A DNA stretch of 64,000 nt from Rhodococcus jostii NBRC 16295 (GCF_001894825.1 NZ_BCWY01000014.1:1-64000); one strand, 5' to 3'. Counted from the first letter of the stretch, positions 33,804 through 46,969 are shown. The notes: generated from the letters alone by a model not told the origin. Made by a program: numbers and translations.

Positions 33804-34979
33804 TCAGCGTCGGAGGGCGCGCTCGCCGGGAGCCAGCGAGGCGTCGTCGGCGGCAGCCTGCCCGGCGTACCAGCCGTTGGCGTCGACGGCCCGGCCACGC
33901 GCCTTACGGGTGCGCGGAAACAGGCGGTCGAACTCGGCGTCGACGGCCTCGGACTTGGTGGCCAGAATCGGGAGGAGGTCGTCGACGGGGATCGACGCCT
34001 CGTCGGCCGCCTCGGCCGTGGCCCTGCTGTCGGCGTCGCGCAACCGCTGCCCGATGCGGCTGGCGAAGCCGGCGAGGAACCCCTTCCGGAACGACGTGGT
34101 GCGTGAGCCGCTGCGACTGTCGGCGTCGGCGAATTGCATTGCGCGCGTGGCCTGCACCAGCAGTGAGGTGAAGAGCATGTCGACCTGCTGGAGGTCGAGT
34201 GGGGTCCCGACCACGGTCGCGATGGCGAGGGAGCTGAACCACACCGTGCGCACCCGGTTGGAGTCGCCGATCTCGGTGAGGAGGTGCACCTTCTCCTTGA
34301 CGTACGGATTCTCCAGGTGGATCCGCCGACTGTGCACCGCCGTGTTGCCGGCACCGTTCTGGGTGTGGAGGAGAGCGGCGTTGATCGCGTAGCGCGTCAT
34401 CAACTCCTGCGCCTTCGCCGTGAAGGTCTCCGCCTCCTCCGCGAAATCGGTGGCCTCCGCCTTGGCGAGGAGGCCGCGAATTCGGTTGAGCACCTTCGCG
34501 TCGGCCTCGGTCTCGCCCGACATCGCCGCGGCCGGGTCGGCGACCCGCACTACCGGCCACGTCGACGGCGGGGGAGTGAGCACCGTCCAGCCGGGCAGGT
34601 TCGTCCACGTCACCGACAGGTCGGTGAGCTGATAGACGGAGTGATACGGGTCCTCGAACAACAATCCGGCGGCCAGCGCCCGAACATCGGGACCGTCGAC
34701 CGGGACCCGCGCCGCCAGACGCGACGCGCCCGGGTGCTGCTCCCCGATGGTGCGGAGTTGCTCCACCCAGTCGCGCGGCGCCCGGTGCGCGGCACGCGTG
34801 CGTTCCGCCTCGTGCAACACCACAGCCGCCGCGAGCGCCGCGTCGGACGGCTCCTTCGATCTCCGCGCCAGATGCAGGACGTCGGCGGGCTGCCACCCAC
34901 GCTCGTACGCGGCCGACAACTCACCCATCAGGGTATGGACCGCCGCCGCGGCCTGAAGGCTCACTTCGTCGTCGAACAC
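33804..34979 (-). CDS. DUF2786 domain protein, possibly SOS-controlled
   Basis: A 391-residue protein. The DUF2786 domain (NRIRGLLAKAEATDFAEEAE and FTAKAQELMTRYAI) is at about 165-205, followed by a DUF7168-like region (VWFSSLAIATVVGTPLDLQQ) and a Arg-rich C-terminus. Function is unknown. The GTG at 34979 follows CGGAG five bases upstream. The open frame continues 25 codons upstream to an ATG at 35054, but that part contains a LexA-like box (35013-35028), so it is better read as promoter. It converges on rsmI with 4 bp between stops. Confidence 0.78.
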   Translation of the reverse strand: MFDDEVSLQAAAAVHTLMGELSAAYERGWQPADVLHLARRSKEPSDAALAAAVVLHEAERTRAAHRAPRDWVEQLRTIGEQHPGASRLAARVPVDGPDVRALAAGLLFEDPYHSVYQLTDLSVTWTNLPGWTVLTPPPSTWPVVRVADPAAAMSGETEADAKVLNRIRGLLAKAEATDFAEEAETFTAKAQELMTRYAINAALLHTQNGAGNTAVHSRRIHLENPYVKEKVHLLTEIGDSNRVRTVWFSSLAIATVVGTPLDLQQVDMLFTSLLVQATRAMQFADADSRSGSRTTSFRKGFLAGFASRIGQRLRDADSRATAEAADEASIPVDDLLPILATKSEAVDAEFDRLFPRTRKARGRAVDANGWYAGQAAADDASLAPGERALRR

Positions 34980-35012
34980 GCGCGCTCCGTTCCGGAATCC
35001 ACCGTGAAAAGA

Positions 35013-35028
35013 TCGAATGTATGTTCTA
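35013..35028. promoter_or_regulatory. LexA-like SOS box
   Basis: TCGAATGTATGTTCTA matches the actinobacterial SOS box TCGAAC-N4-GTTCGA at 10 of 12 defined positions. It is 34 nt before the GTG start of the DUF2786 gene, in the right place to block its promoter. Confidence 0.5.
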
Positions 35029-35085
35029 TTCGGCGTCATGAGGAGAGTGTGCATGCAGGGTCCGACAAGAACGACCCCGCGCGGA

Positions 35086-36645
35086 TCAGTCCTCCACGTA
35101 ACGCGGGAACACGCCCGACGGCGCGGGCAGCGGTGTGCCCGCCACGATGCGCGTCGGAAGGTCGCTGAACTGCCGCGCGTCGCTCTTCTGACCCAGCAGG
35201 TCCAGGATCTTCTCCGCGGCGTCCGGCATCACCGGCTGCACGAGGATGCCCACGATCCGCACCACCTCGAGCGTCACGTACAGCACCGTCGCCATCCGCT
35301 CCGGGTCCGTCTTGCGCAGCACCCAGGGCTCCTGCTTGGAGAAGTACCGGTTGGTCTCGCCGAGAACCGACCAGATCGCCTCCAGTGCGAGATGCAGTGC
35401 CTGGACGTCGTATTCGGCGCGCACCCGTTCCAGCAGCGCATCCGCCTGCGCGAGCATGGCCGTGTCGTCCTCGGTCAGCGCACCGGGTGTCGGGACCTGG
35501 GCATCGCAGTTCTTCGCGACCATCGACAGCGAACGCTGGGCGAGGTTGCCGAGTTCGTTCGCCAGGTCGGCGTTGATCCGGGTGACGATGGCCTCGTGGC
35601 TGTAGCTGCCGTCCTGACCGTAGGAGATCTCGCGGAGCAGGAAGAAGCGGACGGCGTCGAGTCCGTACTGCTCCACCATGGCGACCGGGTCGACGACGTT
35701 GCCGACCGACTTCGACATCTTCTCGCCCTTGTTGTAGAGGAATCCGTGCACGAAGACGCGCTTCGGCAACTCGATTCCCGCCGACATCAGGAACGCCGGC
35801 CAGTACACGGTGTGGAACCGGGTGATGTCCTTACCGATGATGTGCAGGTTCGCGGGCCAGAACTTGCCGAACTGCTCGGAGTCCGTGTCCGGGTATCCGG
35901 CGCCCGTCAGGTAGTTGGTGAGCGCGTCGACCCACACGTACATGACGTGGTCGGGATGTCCGGGCACCGGAACGCCCCAGTCGAATGTCGTGCGGGAGAT
36001 CGACAGGTCCTTGAGGCCGCCCTTGACGAAGCTGACGATCTCGTTGCGCCGCGTCGCGGGCGCGATGAAGTCGGGGTGCTCCTCGTACAGGCTGAGCAAC
36101 TTGTCCTGGTACTCGGACAGCTTGAAGAAGTAGGTGGACTCCTCGGTCCACTCCACGGGCGTGCCGGTCTCGGTGGACAGGCGCGAACCGTCCTCCTGCA
36201 GCGTCGTCTCGGCCTCGGTGTAGAACGCCTCGTCGCGGACCGAGTACCAGCCCGAGTAGGTGTCGAGGTAGATGTCGCCGTTGTCGAGCATCTTCTGCCA
36301 GATCGCCTTGCTGGCTTCCTCGTGATCGGCATCCGTGGTGCGGATGAACCGGTCGAACGAGATGTTCAGGGTCTTGTCCATGGCCTCGAACACGTCGGAG
36401 TTCCGCGCGGCGAGCTCGCGGACGTCGATGCCTTCCTTGGCGGCGGTCTGCTGCATCTTCAGACCGTGCTCGTCGGTTCCCGTCATGAAGAAGACGTCGA
36501 AACCGTCCAGACGCTTGAACCGTGCGAGGGCGTCGGAGGAGATGTACTCGTAGGCGTGGCCGATGTGCGGGACGCCGTTCGGGTACGCGATCGCCGTCGT
36601 CAGATAGAAAGGTGGCCGCGAGGCGGTGGAATCAGCAGCATTCAT
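35086..36645 (-). CDS. metG: Methionyl-tRNA synthetase
   Basis: A 519-residue class I aminoacyl-tRNA synthetase charging tRNA-Met. The HIGH motif is in [16 protein letters not shown] (residues 19-34) and the KMSKS loop in [14 protein letters not shown] at about 300. The anticodon-binding helical domain is complete; there is no C-terminal EMAP-like tRNA-binding domain, as in mycobacteria. A TAGAGT hexamer 9 nt before the ATG suggests a very short leader. Divergent from nothing nearby; tatD follows on the other strand beyond an SDR gene. Confidence 0.95.
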   Translation of the reverse strand: MNAADSTASRPPFYLTTAIAYPNGVPHIGHAYEYISSDALARFKRLDGFDVFFMTGTDEHGLKMQQTAAKEGIDVRELAARNSDVFEAMDKTLNISFDRFIRTTDADHEEASKAIWQKMLDNGDIYLDTYSGWYSVRDEAFYTEAETTLQEDGSRLSTETGTPVEWTEESTYFFKLSEYQDKLLSLYEEHPDFIAPATRRNEIVSFVKGGLKDLSISRTTFDWGVPVPGHPDHVMYVWVDALTNYLTGAGYPDTDSEQFGKFWPANLHIIGKDITRFHTVYWPAFLMSAGIELPKRVFVHGFLYNKGEKMSKSVGNVVDPVAMVEQYGLDAVRFFLLREISYGQDGSYSHEAIVTRINADLANELGNLAQRSLSMVAKNCDAQVPTPGALTEDDTAMLAQADALLERVRAEYDVQALHLALEAIWSVLGETNRYFSKQEPWVLRKTDPERMATVLYVTLEVVRIVGILVQPVMPDAAEKILDLLGQKSDARQFSDLPTRIVAGTPLPAPSGVFPRYVED

Positions 36646-36697
36646 GGTGCGACCACTCTATCTGCGCGCCGCCGTTTCGTGACGCGCAGATTCGGGT

Positions 36698-37552
36698 TCA
36701 GTCCCGGCCGGCGCCGTCCTCGTCGGTGACGGCGCGTGACTCGTACGCCGCGCGGGCCGACTTGTCCGTGGACCGCACCTGGTCGGGAACCATCCGCCGG
36801 ATCGCGAAGTCGCGGGCGAACTGCGGAAAGACGGTGACCAGCCGGGCGAGCGGGCCGACGTAGCGGGGGATGGTGACCTCGAACCGGGGACGCCGGATCA
36901 CCGCGACCACGGTTTCCGCGACGTCGGCGGGGGTCAGCAGCTTCGCCGCGCCCGTCGCGGTCCCGGCCGCGAGTTCGGTGTCGACGACACCCGGCATGAT
37001 CACCGAGATCTGCACCCCCGACCCGCGCAGCTCCTCACGGACGCCGGTCAGGTAACCGAGCACGCCGTGCTTCGTCGCGGCGTACGTCGACTCGCCGGGC
37101 GGTGCGACCTTCGACGCGGCCGACGCCACCGTGACGATCTGACCGCGGCCGCGCTCACGCATCGCCGGGGCCGCCAGTTTCACCCCGCGGATGACACCGT
37201 GCAGGTTCACCGCGAGCTGCCGGTCGGCCGCGGACTCGGGTTCCTCGTCGAACCGCCCCACCCACATGACGCCAGCGTTGTTGACGAGCACGTCGATCGG
37301 TCCCCAGTGATCCTCGACCCCCGCGAGGAACGCGGAGAACGACTCGGTGTCGGTGACGTCCAGTTCGAGGCCCTCCACCGTTCCGCCCGCCCGGCCGAGT
37401 TCCTCCGCGGTCCGCCGGGCGGCGGCGCCGTCGACGTCGCCGATCGCGACCCGTGCGCCGGCGAGCGTCAGATGTCGGGCGATTTCCCGCCCGATACCCC
37501 TCGCACCGCCGGTCACCGCGATCACGCGGCCGTTCATCGAGCTCGAAGTCAT
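36698..37552 (-). CDS. Short-chain dehydrogenase/reductase
   Basis: A 284-residue classical SDR with TGGARGIG (residues 14-21), NNAGVMWVG, and the catalytic Ser (VASAASKV) and YAATK. The C-terminus (PRYVGPLARLVTVFPQFARD) is hydrophobic and ends with a charged tail, as in mycobacterial lipid SDRs. Substrate unknown. The ATG at 37552 has GGGGAGGGAG 8 nt upstream. Placed between metG and tatD, which are direct neighbours in M. tuberculosis, so it is a lineage-specific insertion. Confidence 0.85.
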   Translation of the reverse strand: MTSSSMNGRVIAVTGGARGIGREIARHLTLAGARVAIGDVDGAAARRTAEELGRAGGTVEGLELDVTDTESFSAFLAGVEDHWGPIDVLVNNAGVMWVGRFDEEPESAADRQLAVNLHGVIRGVKLAAPAMRERGRGQIVTVASAASKVAPPGESTYAATKHGVLGYLTGVREELRGSGVQISVIMPGVVDTELAAGTATGAAKLLTPADVAETVVAVIRRPRFEVTIPRYVGPLARLVTVFPQFARDFAIRRMVPDQVRSTDKSARAAYESRAVTDEDGAGRD

Positions 37553-37627
37553 GGACACGGCTCCCTCCCCGTCGGGGTGAAAGTACCGCATGTGACACAC
37601 GCGGCGGCGGGCGTCGACAATGTCCGC

Positions 37628-38470
37628 ATGAGCAAAGACCGTCCCGCCCCGGAAGCCCCCGCGCCGCTGTTCCCGCTCGTCGACTCGCACACCCACCTCG
37701 ACGCGTGTGGCGCGTCGGACGCCGCGAGCGTCACGGCGATCGTCGACCGGGCCGCCGCGGTCGGGGTGGAGCGGGTGGTCACGGTGGCCGACGATCTGGC
37801 GGCCGCGCAGTTCGCCGTCGACGCGGCGCACTGGGATCCCCGCGTCTATGCGGCCGTGGCCATCCACCCGACCCGGGCGAACGTGCTCGACGACGCGACC
37901 AGGGCGGAGATCGAGCGGCTCGCCGGCGATCCGCGGGTGGTCGCGGTGGGCGAGACCGGGCTCGACTTCTACTGGCCCGGCAAACTCGACGGCTGCGCCA
38001 CGATCCCCGAGCAGACCGAGGGTTTCCGCTGGCACATCGACCTCGCGAAGCGGCTCGGCAAGACGCTGATGATCCACAACCGCGAGGCCGACCAGGCGCT
38101 GCTGCAGGTGTTGCGTGAGGAGGGGGCGCCGGAGACGGTGATCTTCCACTGCTTCTCCTCGGACGCCGAGGTGGCACGCGAGTGCGTCGACGCCGGTTAC
38201 GTCCTCAGTTTCTCCGGCACCGTCAGCTTCAAGAACGCGAAGGCCCTGCGGGAGGCGGCGCCGCTGGTGCCGTCGGATCAGCTCATCGTCGAGACGGATG
38301 CGCCGTTCCTCACCCCGCACCCGTTCCGGGGCGCGCCCAACGAGCCGTACTGCCTCCCGTACACGGTCCGGGCGCTCGCCGAGATCCGCGGCGAGGACCC
38401 GGAGGAACTGGCGAAGGCGTCCACCGCGACCGCCGAGCGCGTCTACGGCCTCCGGCCCGTGAGTGGTTAG
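37628..38470 (+). CDS. tatD: TatD-family metal-dependent hydrolase
   Basis: A 280-residue TIM-barrel hydrolase. Metal ligands are in LVDSHTHLD (19-27), VGETGLDFYW, MIHNREAD, FHCFSS and VETDAPFL. TatD proteins act as 3'-5' DNA or RNA exonucleases in repair and quality control. The GACAAT hexamer 6 nt before the ATG may be a weak leaderless promoter. The last codons PVSG and the TAG fall inside a palindromic repeat (38457-38501). Upstream of the rpf genes as in mycobacteria, though here doxX and an ABC importer intervene. Confidence 0.92.
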   Translation: MSKDRPAPEAPAPLFPLVDSHTHLDACGASDAASVTAIVDRAAAVGVERVVTVADDLAAAQFAVDAAHWDPRVYAAVAIHPTRANVLDDATRAEIERLAGDPRVVAVGETGLDFYWPGKLDGCATIPEQTEGFRWHIDLAKRLGKTLMIHNREADQALLQVLREEGAPETVIFHCFSSDAEVARECVDAGYVLSFSGTVSFKNAKALREAAPLVPSDQLIVETDAPFLTPHPFRGAPNEPYCLPYTVRALAEIRGEDPEELAKASTATAERVYGLRPVSG

Positions 38471-38501
38471 CGAGTCTCTGGACTCGTTGAGCGCGCACAG
38501 G
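38457..38501. repeat. CGTGMGTGG-family palindrome, copy 3 (degenerate)
   Basis: Left arm 38457-38476 (CCGTGAGTGGTTAGCGAGTC) and right arm 38481-38498 pair at 13 of 18 positions around a 4-base loop. The left arm encodes the last residues and TAG stop of tatD. Confidence 0.65.
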
Positions 38502-38510
38502 GCCGCAGGC

Positions 38511-38543
38511 CCTAAGTTGAAGTTTCAACTTAACCAACTTAGG
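38511..38543. promoter_or_regulatory. Perfect 20-bp palindrome plus extra half-site upstream of doxX
   Basis: TAAGTTGAAGTTTCAACTTA (38513-38532) is a perfect dyad, and CAACTTAGG (38535-38543) repeats its half-site and pairs with CCTAAGTTG (38511-38519). AT-rich in a GC-rich genome, 66 nt before the doxX start. Likely operator of an unlinked dimeric regulator. Confidence 0.65.
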
Positions 38544-38608
38544 ATCGTGGCCGGTTCAACCACTGGTCGTCCCGGTCGCGCGGGGACACCTCGATGAAAG
38601 GCACATCC

Positions 38609-39049
38609 ATGAACAACCCCGCAGTTCGAAGCCTGGGAATCCTCGTCGCCCGGGTGGGCATCGGCATCATTTTTCTCGCCCACGGATGGCAGAAGGCCGT
38701 CACCAACGGACTCGACGCCACGACCGCCGGCTTCGAGGCCATGGGGGTTCCGCTTCCCGGCGTCTCGGCGTTCCTCGCGACGTGGATCGAGCTGATCGGC
38801 GGAATCGCACTCATCATCGGGGCGGCCGTCCCGATCTTCGGCATCCTGCTCTTTCTCGACATGGTCGGCGCCTTCTTCCTCGTCCACGTCGACAAGGGGA
38901 TCTTCGCGAGCGAGGGCGGCTACGAGCTGGTGCTGGCTCTGGGCGTCGGCTCGCTGCTGCTCGCCGTCGTCGGATCGGGCCGATTCGGTGTCGACGGACT
39001 GCTCGGCGACAAGCTGCCGTGGGCCGCGAAGGAACCCGCCTCCGTCTGA
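38609..39049 (+). CDS. DoxX-family membrane protein
   Basis: A 146-residue four-helix membrane protein: LVARVGIGIIFLAHGWQKAV, MGVPLPGVSAFLATWIELIG, LFLDMVGAFFLVHVDKGIF and GVGSLLLAVVGSGRFGVDGL. The ATG at 38609 has GAAAGG 7 nt upstream; an in-frame ATG five codons earlier has none. It shares long identical blocks with the DoxX at 29140, so the two are paralogues. The operator-like palindrome upstream implies induction by an unlinked regulator. Confidence 0.88.
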   Translation: MNNPAVRSLGILVARVGIGIIFLAHGWQKAVTNGLDATTAGFEAMGVPLPGVSAFLATWIELIGGIALIIGAAVPIFGILLFLDMVGAFFLVHVDKGIFASEGGYELVLALGVGSLLLAVVGSGRFGVDGLLGDKLPWAAKEPASV

Positions 39050-39052
39050 CCC

Positions 39053-39100
39053 GTATGTGAATGGCGAAGTGTGCCCCGGCACGCTTCGCCACTCACGTAC
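39053..39100. repeat. GTGAGTGGC-family palindrome, copy 4 (bidirectional terminator)
   Basis: Arms 39053-39075 and 39078-39100 pair at 22 of 23 positions counting two G-T pairs, with a 2-base loop. It fills the gap between the convergent doxX and ABC importer genes. Confidence 0.85.
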
Positions 39101-39867
39101 CTAGAGGACCTTGTTCAGGAAGTCCTGGGTGCGGGACTGCTGCGGGTCGCCGAAGATCTGCTCCGGGGTTCCCTCCTCCACCACGTACCCGTCGGCCATG
39201 AAGATCACGCGGTCGGACACCTCGCGGGCGAAGCCCATCTCGTGCGTGACCACGACCATCGTCATGCCGCCCTTCGCGAGGTCGCGCAGAACCTGCAGCA
39301 CCTCGCCCACCATCTCGGGGTCCAGAGCACTGGTGGCCTCGTCGAACAGCATGATGTCGGGGTTCATCGCCAGGGCCCGGGCGATCGCGACGCGCTGCTT
39401 CTGCCCACCGGACAGGTTCGCCGGCTTCGCGTCCGCCTTCTCCGCCAGCCCGACCTGCTCGAGCAGCCGGACCGCCGTCGCCCGCGCCTCCTCCTTGGAG
39501 GCCCGCTTGGTCTGCACGGGCGCGAGCATCACGTTCTGGATCGCCGTCATGTGCGGGAACAGGTTGAAGTGCTGGAAGACCATGCCGATGTGCTGGCGCA
39601 CGCGGTCGATGTCGATCTTCTTGTCGCTCACGTCGAAGCCGTCGACCACGACGTTGCCGCCGGTGATGTCCTCGAGCCGGTTGAGGCAGCGCAGGAACGT
39701 GCTCTTGCCGGAGCCCGACGGTCCGATCACGCAGACCACCTCACCGCTCGCGATGTCGACGTCGATGCCCTTGAGGACCTCGTTGTCGCCGAACGACTTC
39801 TTCAGACCCTTCACCCGGATCTTCGGGTCGGCGGTCTCGGCCTTGTTGTCCGTCACCGGTGTCTCGG

Positions 39868-39871
<4 letters not shown>
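39101..39871 (-). CDS. glnQ: Amino-acid ABC importer, ATPase subunit (GlnQ-like)
   Basis: A 256-residue ATPase from a GTG start overlapping the permease stop by 4 bp (GTGA). Walker [11 protein letters not shown]-loop [11 protein letters not shown], signature LSGGQKQR, Walker [16 protein letters not shown] and the D/H-loop [10 protein letters not shown] are complete and of the polar-amino-acid uptake (PAAT) type. It energises the fused binding protein-permease encoded upstream. Substrate is likely glutamine, glutamate or another polar amino acid. Confidence 0.93.
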
Positions 39872-42694
<2,823 letters not shown>

Positions 42695-42707
42695 CGGTCT
42701 GAAGTAA

Positions 42708-43844
<1,137 letters not shown>

Positions 43845-43854
43845 AGTTCGGCTG

Positions 43855-44745
43855 GTGTCCGACGCCGAAGTACCCCCCGCCGCTCGAGGTCAGGCAGCAC
43901 TGCTCGGCCCCGCCGAGGTGCGCGCACTAGCCGAGGAGTTCGGTGTGCGCCCCACCAAGCAGTTGGGGCAGAACTTCGTGCACGACGCCAACACGGTGCG
44001 TCGCATCGTCGCGATCGCCGGGGTGGGGCGCGACGACACCGTCCTCGAGGTCGGCCCCGGACTCGGTTCGCTGACGTTGGCGTTGCTCGACGTCGTCGAC
44101 AAGGTGATCGCCGTTGAGATCGACCCCAACCTCGCCGCGCGTCTCCCGGTCACGGTCGCGGATCGTGCGCCGGACCTCGCGGACCGGCTGACGGTGGTCG
44201 GCGCGGACGCGATGCGGGTCAAGCCCTCCGAGATTCCCGGCGAACCCACCGCGCTCGTCGCGAATCTGCCGTACAACGTCGCGGTGCCCGTGCTGCTGCA
44301 CCTGTTCTCCGAACTGCCCAGTCTTCGCACCGCTCTGGTGATGGTGCAGGCCGAGGTCGCGGACCGCCTGGCGGCGTCCCCGGGCAGCAAGATCTACGGC
44401 GTGCCGAGCGTGAAGGCCAATTTCTTCGGCTCGGTCCGCCGCGCGGGTGCCGTCGGGCGCGCCGTGTTCTGGCCCGTCCCGAAGGTCGAGTCGGGTCTCG
44501 TGCGCATCGACCGTTACGCCGAACCGCCGTGGCCGGTCGACGACGCACACCGGCGCCGCGTCTTCTCCGTGGTCGACGCGGCTTTCGCTCAGCGCCGCAA
44601 GACGTTACGAGCCGCTCTCGGCGGATGGGCGGGCTCGCCGGCGGAAGCCGAACGCCGACTGCTCGAGGCGGGTATCGCACCGTCCGCACGTGGCGAGACT
44701 CTCGACGCCGCCGCGTTCGTCCGCCTCGCTTCCACCCAGCCGTGA
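43855..44745 (+). CDS. rsmA: 16S rRNA dimethyladenosine transferase RsmA (KsgA)
   Basis: A 296-residue enzyme dimethylating A1518 and A1519 of 16S rRNA in late 30S assembly. Substrate and SAM motifs are [36 protein letters not shown] and [14 protein letters not shown]. The start is GTG. The stop TGA lies in a near-perfect palindrome (44740-44783). In mycobacteria ispE follows directly; here the cspA, urease and transporter genes intervene before ispE at 53829. Confidence 0.95.
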   Translation: MSDAEVPPAARGQAALLGPAEVRALAEEFGVRPTKQLGQNFVHDANTVRRIVAIAGVGRDDTVLEVGPGLGSLTLALLDVVDKVIAVEIDPNLAARLPVTVADRAPDLADRLTVVGADAMRVKPSEIPGEPTALVANLPYNVAVPVLLHLFSELPSLRTALVMVQAEVADRLAASPGSKIYGVPSVKANFFGSVRRAGAVGRAVFWPVPKVESGLVRIDRYAEPPWPVDDAHRRRVFSVVDAAFAQRRKTLRAALGGWAGSPAEAERRLLEAGIAPSARGETLDAAAFVRLASTQP

Positions 44746-44783
44746 GTACTTGTCAACCGCGGGCGGTTAACAAGTACTCACGG
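44740..44783. repeat. CGTGMGTGG-related palindrome, copy 5
   Basis: Arms 44740-44760 and 44763-44783 match at 20 of 21 positions with a 2-base loop, beginning CCGTGAGTACTTG. The left arm provides the rsmA stop codon. Strongest hairpin of the family and a likely terminator. Confidence 0.85.
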
Positions 44784-44866
44784 GCGGGAACCGCACCCTG
44801 GGGGAGACAACCGACCAGATGTGTGGTTCACTATTGGAGGTCGTAAGTTTTGTGTTTGTGTTTCCC

Positions 44867-44894
44867 ACGCTCGCAAATCGATGGTTGCGAGCGT
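44867..44894 (+). promoter_or_regulatory. Hairpin in the cspA leader
   Basis: ACGCTCGCAA (44867-44876) and TTGCGAGCGT (44885-44894) pair perfectly across an 8-base loop, 100 nt before the cspA start. The preceding 45 bases are T-rich. Probably part of a temperature-responsive 5' leader, or a terminator for upstream read-through. Confidence 0.5.
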
Positions 44895-44993
44895 TTGGAC
44901 GTCCTCCACAGGAATTGTCGTAGACGGTCGTGTCAATGACCCTGGTAACCGAGCCGGTTGCCTGAAGAAGTTACTGTGTTAGAGGAGATTTAC

Positions 44994-45197
44994 ATGGCAG
45001 AGGGCATCGTGAAGTGGTTCAACTCCGAGAAGGGGTTCGGCTTCATCGCCCCCGAGGACGGCAGCGCTGACGTGTTCGTCCATTACTCGGAGATCCAGAG
45101 CGGCGGCTTCCGCACGCTCGAGGAGAATCAGCGTGTTTCGTTCGAGATCGGCCAGGGCAACAAGGGCCCGCAGGCCACCGGCGTCACCCTGATCTGA
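44994..45197 (+). CDS. cspA: Cold-shock protein, CspA family
   Basis: A 67-residue OB-fold RNA chaperone. RNP1 KGFGFI and RNP2 DVFVHY are exact, within [20 protein letters not shown]. The ATG follows AGAGGAGATTTAC, a strong ribosome-binding site; an in-frame ATG twelve codons upstream is rejected. The long leader with a hairpin resembles cold-shock mRNAs. A perfect terminator follows 44 bp after the stop. Function: destabilising RNA structure at low temperature. Confidence 0.95.
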   Translation: MAEGIVKWFNSEKGFGFIAPEDGSADVFVHYSEIQSGGFRTLEENQRVSFEIGQGNKGPQATGVTLI

Positions 45198-45240
45198 GAA
45201 CGGCCATGACTTCCCGGTTCGCCGGGACATGACGTTCGAG

Positions 45241-45272
45241 CAAGGCCCCACTCGTCACGGAGTGGGGCCTTG
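45241..45272 (+). terminator. Terminator of cspA
   Basis: CAAGGCCCCACT and AGTGGGGCCTTG are perfect 12-bp arms with an 8-base loop, followed by TCTCGTCT. Confidence 0.88.
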
Positions 45273-45291
45273 TCTCGTCTGTGGTCGGTAA

Positions 45292-45726
45292 TTACCCGGA
45301 CCGCAGGTGAGCTGCCTGGTAGCCGAGATTCATGGCGCAGACCAGCCACAGTTGCAGCGCGGAATTCTCCGACGGTCCGAACAGTCCGATCACCGCGGCC
45401 GCTCCGAGCGCGGTGGCGACGAAGAGGGTGGCCGTGCCGAGTGCCCGCCTGGGTCTCGACGAGAAGATGACCATGCCCGTCACGAAGAGCGCCCACAGCG
45501 TGGTGGCACCGATTGCGGCAGCGACGAACCATGCCGTCGAATATCTGCTCGGCCACGTCCACGGCTGGGTTCCGTTGTCGAGAGTGCACACGAACGCCAA
45601 CGAGAACGCCATGATCACCACCGTCGCGCCACCGAGCGCCAGATGGCCCCCGACGAGCACCTTCCCGACTGTTCCCGCCCCCGCTGGCGCCCGCGCGCGC
45701 CCCTCCTCGACAATCGTGTGCTGCAT
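45292..45726 (-). CDS. Four-helix membrane protein, unknown function
   Basis: A 144-residue protein with four predicted membrane segments (about 24-46, 65-85, 92-112 and 118-138) and short loops, the first holding LDNGTQPWTWPSRYSTAWF. No family is recognised. Composition and codon use fit the neighbours. It lies between the cspA terminator and the WYL regulator, which faces the same way, but a 108-bp gap makes joint transcription uncertain. Confidence 0.6.
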   Translation of the reverse strand: MQHTIVEEGRARAPAGAGTVGKVLVGGHLALGGATVVIMAFSLAFVCTLDNGTQPWTWPSRYSTAWFVAAAIGATTLWALFVTGMVIFSSRPRRALGTATLFVATALGAAAVIGLFGPSENSALQLWLVCAMNLGYQAAHLRSG

Positions 45727-45834
45727 CCCCGACTACCCCGACCTTTCCTTGTCCGTCACCTGGTTGGACGCCGCGCAGAACCGTTCGGTTCCACGGATTT
45801 GTCGGTCCACGGGGACGGCTGAACGGCGTCTCGG

Positions 45835-46833
45835 TCAGGCGTTACCGTAGCGGTCGGCGAAGAGGCGGTGACGCTCACCCACCCGTCGGCACTCTTCGCG
45901 CAGCTCAGGAGGGTCGAGGACGGTGAAGCCGACGCCGAATGCGCTGAGCCAGTTGGCGATCGACGGCACGGAGTCGCCGCCGAGCGCGACCGCACACCGT
46001 CCGTCGGGCATTTCCTCGAGTGTTCCCCAGTCTTCGTGCACCAGGGTCGCCATCTCGTCGATCGGCGCGTGCAGCAGCACGCGCGCCCGGATCCGGGTGA
46101 CGGCCCGGTTGATTCCGCGGGCGACGAATTCCGCGGCGCCGCCGGGCGGCAGTTCGCGGGGCACGAACCGTGGTCCGGTCGGGATCTTCGGGGTCAGGCG
46201 GTCCATGCGGAAGGATCGCCAGTCGGCGCGCGTGAGGTCCCACGCGACGAGGTACCAGCGCAGGCCGGACCGGACGAGCCGGTACGGCTCCACTTCGCGG
46301 CGGCTCTCGGTGCCGTCGTGGGTGCGGTAGTCGAACCGGAGCCGTTCGTGGTTGTGGCACACCGAGGCGACGGCCGACAGCACCTGCGCGTCCACGGCGC
46401 TCTTCGCGGGCTCGCGGTGGACGACGTCGACCTGCAGGGCCTCGAGGCGGTGCCGCAGCCGTGACGGCATCACCTGGCGGAGTTTGGTGAGCGCCCGCAT
46501 CGACGCCTCACCGATGCCGACGACGGAACCGGTTGCGCCGGATTGCAGACCGAGTGCGACGGCCAGCACTTCTTCGTCGTCGAGCAGCAGCGGTGGCATC
46601 TCCGCGCCCGCGCCGAGTTGGTATCCACCACCCACCCCGACCGTTGCGTCGACGGGGTACCCGAGGTCGCGGAGTTTCTCCACGTCTCGCCGGACGGTGC
46701 GTGGGGTGATACCGAGGCGGTCGGCGAGTTCTGCCCCGGACCAGTCCTTTCGGGTCTGGAGCAGGGAGAGCAGCCGGAGGAGTCGTGCCGAAGTTTCCCG
46801 CATGCGCCTCAGGATGCCATCGATCGCGGACAT
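45835..46833 (-). CDS. WYL-domain transcriptional regulator (DeoR-type HTH)
   Basis: A 332-residue regulator. The winged helix RKDWSGAELADRLGITPRTVRRDV is at about 28-51, then a linker LLLDDEEVLAVALGLQSGA and the WYL domain around 165-235 (RSGLRWYLVAWDLTRADWR). WYL regulators sense nucleic acids or nucleotide ligands and often act in DNA damage or defence. The ATG at 46833 has GAGG 7 nt upstream. It is divergent from the ydcF-like gene, its likely target. Confidence 0.9.
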   Translation of the reverse strand: MSAIDGILRRMRETSARLLRLLSLLQTRKDWSGAELADRLGITPRTVRRDVEKLRDLGYPVDATVGVGGGYQLGAGAEMPPLLLDDEEVLAVALGLQSGATGSVVGIGEASMRALTKLRQVMPSRLRHRLEALQVDVVHREPAKSAVDAQVLSAVASVCHNHERLRFDYRTHDGTESRREVEPYRLVRSGLRWYLVAWDLTRADWRSFRMDRLTPKIPTGPRFVPRELPPGGAAEFVARGINRAVTRIRARVLLHAPIDEMATLVHEDWGTLEEMPDGRCAVALGGDSVPSIANWLSAFGVGFTVLDPPELREECRRVGERHRLFADRYGNA

Positions 46834-46969
46834 CTTCTGTCCTCTATCGAGAGCAGGTAACGGTAAGTAACGATTTTCCCACCAGCCCCACGAGTGTCAC
46901 TACACTGGCGCCGACGCTCCACGGACATCGCACGTACTTCAGTGAAGAATCCGACGGAAAGGTCTCAGA

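Noticed and set aside
35029..35054. ATG start 25 codons upstream for the DUF2786 protein
   Set aside because: The extra codons span a LexA-like box and AT-rich promoter DNA; a GTG at 34979 has a better ribosome-binding site.
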